Assembly: GCA_019752015.1 (NCBI GenBank)
Contig: JAIEMQ010000016.1
Location: 1-64,000, forward strand
Source: Cyanobacteriota bacterium
Lineage (GTDB): Bacteria; Acidobacteriota; Vicinamibacteria; Vicinamibacterales; UBA2999
DNA length: 64,000 nucleotides
Reading direction: 5' to 3'
The notes under the pieces were generated by a model. That model worked only from the letters and a program-made list of their open reading frames with translations, was not told where the DNA came from and did not search any database. The position numbers and the translations under genes are program-made. Below are positions 62,806 through 64,000 of the stretch, piece after piece. Every line of letters starts with the position of its first letter. The stretch's first letter is position 1.

Positions 62806-63594
62806 TTAGCGCCGTCGCGGGCGGAAGAGCCGGTCGAAATTGTGATCGGTCTGGGCGCCGATCTCGCCGGCAGTGACACCCCGCACGGCGGCGAGCTGCT
62901 CTACCACCTTCGCGACATAAGCGGGCTCGTTGCGCTTGCCGCGATACGGAATCGGGGCGAGGTACGGGCTGTCGGTCTCGACCAGCAGTCGGTCCCCGGG
63001 CGCCGCCGCCGCGGCTTGCCGGAGCGTTTCGGCCTTTGGAAATGTCGCGACGCCGGGAATCGACAGGAAGAAGCCGGTCGCCAGCGCGCGATCGGCAGCG
63101 GCCTGATCGCCGGTGAAGCAGTGAAACACGCCGCGCAGCCGCCCCTGCCCTTCTTCACGGATGATGCGCAGCGTGTCGTCCTCGGCCTCGCGGGTGTGAA
63201 TCACGATCGGCAGATCGCGCTCGAGCGCGAGACGGATTTGCACGCGAAAGACGTCGTGCTGCACGGATCGCGGCGAAAAATCATAGTGATAGTCGAGACC
63301 GATCTCGCCAATCGCGCGGGCCGCCGGCAGCGCGTCCAGGCGCGCCGCAACCGTGTCCGCGGCCGCTTGCGGGTTCGACTCGAACACCCTGGCGTGATGA
63401 GGATGAACGCCGACCGAAAACCGGCATTCGGGCCACGCGGCAAGCACCGTGGCCGCTCTCGCAATCTCGGCGTCGTCTTCGGCCGCGAGGATCACGAGCG
63501 CGCGCGACACACCAGCGGCGCGCGCCCGCTCAACGACCGCATCGAGATCGCCGGCGAATTCCTTGCCGGCGATGTGGCAATGACTGTCTGTCAA
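62806..63594 (-). CDS. tatD: TatD-family metal-dependent hydrolase
   Basis: A 262-residue TIM-barrel nuclease. MTDSHCHIAGKEFAGDLDAV has the HxH ligand pair; ARAIGEIGLDYHYDFSPRS the glutamate; LPIVIHTREAEDD, GVFHCFTGDQAAAD and LLVETDSPYLAPIPYRGKRN (Asp) the rest. The family acts as 3'-5' DNase or D-aminoacyl-tRNA-like hydrolase. It follows 3 bp after the small exported-protein gene. Confidence 0.93.
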   Translation of the reverse strand: MTDSHCHIAGKEFAGDLDAVVERARAAGVSRALVILAAEDDAEIARAATVLAAWPECRFSVGVHPHHARVFESNPQAAADTVAARLDALPAARAIGEIGLDYHYDFSPRSVQHDVFRVQIRLALERDLPIVIHTREAEDDTLRIIREEGQGRLRGVFHCFTGDQAAADRALATGFFLSIPGVATFPKAETLRQAAAAAPGDRLLVETDSPYLAPIPYRGKRNEPAYVAKVVEQLAAVRGVTAGEIGAQTDHNFDRLFRPRRR

Positions 63595-63597
63595 GGC

Positions 63598-63903
63598 TTA
63601 CGGCGCAATCGCGCCGGTCACCTGGAACTGATACTTGCTGCCGAACTCGGCCGCGCCGGGCTGGCTGTGCGCATGCTCACCGGCCGCTTCCCTGGCCTCG
63701 TGATCGCCGGCGCCAATCTTCACGAAGACGCCTTCGGCACTGGCCTTCTGCCCTTTGAGCGACATCGGAAACACGATCTTGCCGTCATGTTCGGCCTGGA
63801 AGCGCACGGCGTGATCGGGGTTATCGGTGGCGCCGATCGCCAGCCAGCCGTACGTGATCACCGCCAACGCCAACACGACGAACCGAATCATCACGCGCAG
63901 CAT
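63598..63903 (-). CDS. Small membrane-anchored or exported hypothetical protein
   Basis: About 101 residues from ATG 63903, which has a strong GAGGAG 6 nt upstream (an in-frame ATG at 63921 overlaps the preceding stop and is less likely). One hydrophobic segment (IRFVVLALAVITYGWLAIGA), then a polar domain rich in Gly, His and Ala (for example GQKASAEGVFVKIGAGDHEA). No family recognised. Flanked by tatD and a partial gene on the same strand. Confidence 0.6.
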   Translation of the reverse strand: MLRVMIRFVVLALAVITYGWLAIGATDNPDHAVRFQAEHDGKIVFPMSLKGQKASAEGVFVKIGAGDHEAREAAGEHAHSQPGAAEFGSKYQFQVTGAIAP

Positions 63904-63920
63904 GTCCACTCCTCTCACCA

Positions 63921-64000
63921 TCAGCGAACCTTCGTGCCCGGCGGCGCCGGTTCTGAATTCAGCACGAACGCCTTGCCGCCATCCGGACTCGCGGCGAGCA
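63921..64000 (-). CDS. C-terminal end of a gene cut by the window edge
   Basis: The last 26 codons of a minus-strand frame, ending GKAFVLNSEPAPPGTKVR before the TGA at 63921-63923. The stop overlaps an ATG of the next gene (TGATG). Too short to assign. Confidence 0.5.
   Translation of the reverse strand, partial: LAASPDGGKAFVLNSEPAPPGTKVR

Overview
The window is high-GC DNA from a bacterium that looks like an Acidobacteriota member, most likely the class Vicinamibacteria. This rests on gene content only: a PadR regulator beside an ABC permease of the acidobacterial type, a BlaI / M56-TonB pair, tightly overlapping operons, and intergenic repeats of the GGCAGAA and CCTTCGACTCCGCTCAGG kinds. 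No 16S rRNA or tRNA gene is visible, so the assignment is inferential.

1-18.8 kb is an accessory signalling/proteolysis region. A minus-strand operon (5805 to 39) encodes a multi-TM protein, a CHAT protease with membrane segments, a caspase-like protein and a small hydrophobic protein. A second operon (10951 to 6419) encodes a secreted or lipid-anchored TPR-CHAT protease, an ECF sigma factor and a membrane anti-sigma-like protein, with ATGA coupling or a 4 bp gap. A third (12927 to 11388) encodes a divergent sigma-like protein and a zinc-finger anti-sigma-like protein. A membrane protein at 13526 to 13032 repeats the extracytoplasmic module of the anti-sigma protein. Divergently, 13802-15010 encodes an apparent homologue of the CRISPR-associated NE0113 (ring-nuclease-like) family with no CRISPR array or cas effector nearby. 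Several secreted or membrane proteins follow, including a DUF2233/NAGPA-type phosphodiester glycosidase and a possibly truncated companion. This combination resembles the logic of Craspase loci (TPR-CHAT protease controlling a sigma factor) and is the best candidate for an undescribed system.

18.8-26.7 kb is a patchwork of lower-GC or mobile-looking cargo: a nitrate/sulfonate-type ABC importer with ATPase and permease fused in one chain, an HTH sensor gene, a GGDEF-membrane-coiled-coil operon, a frameshifted HTH gene, a 5'-truncated comM remnant and a Phd/VapC toxin-antitoxin pair.

26.8-34.6 kb is core: an M23 peptidase, secA, guaB, an unusual ModA-like/carboxymuconolactone decarboxylase fusion and lspA. 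34.6-37.8 kb is a decay zone, with a blaI-blaR1 pair whose blaR1 has lost its HExxH part and a PadR-permease pair whose permease is deleted and frameshifted; both operators look intact. 37.7-44.2 kb is a compact operon gcvT-gcvH-gcvP-nnr-tsaE. 44.3-49.4 kb holds a Tat-exported protein, a sigma54-type activator lacking GAFTGA, a PilZ-pseudopilin-ComEA group and a secreted kinase-fold protein behind a triple palindromic operator. 49.6-54.1 kb is a two-component/c-di-GMP operon. 54.2-64 kb holds a secreted phosphoesterase, an NDP-sugar epimerase, rnpB, ntrC-htrA-ligA, a polyprenyl synthase, tatD and the edge of another gene.
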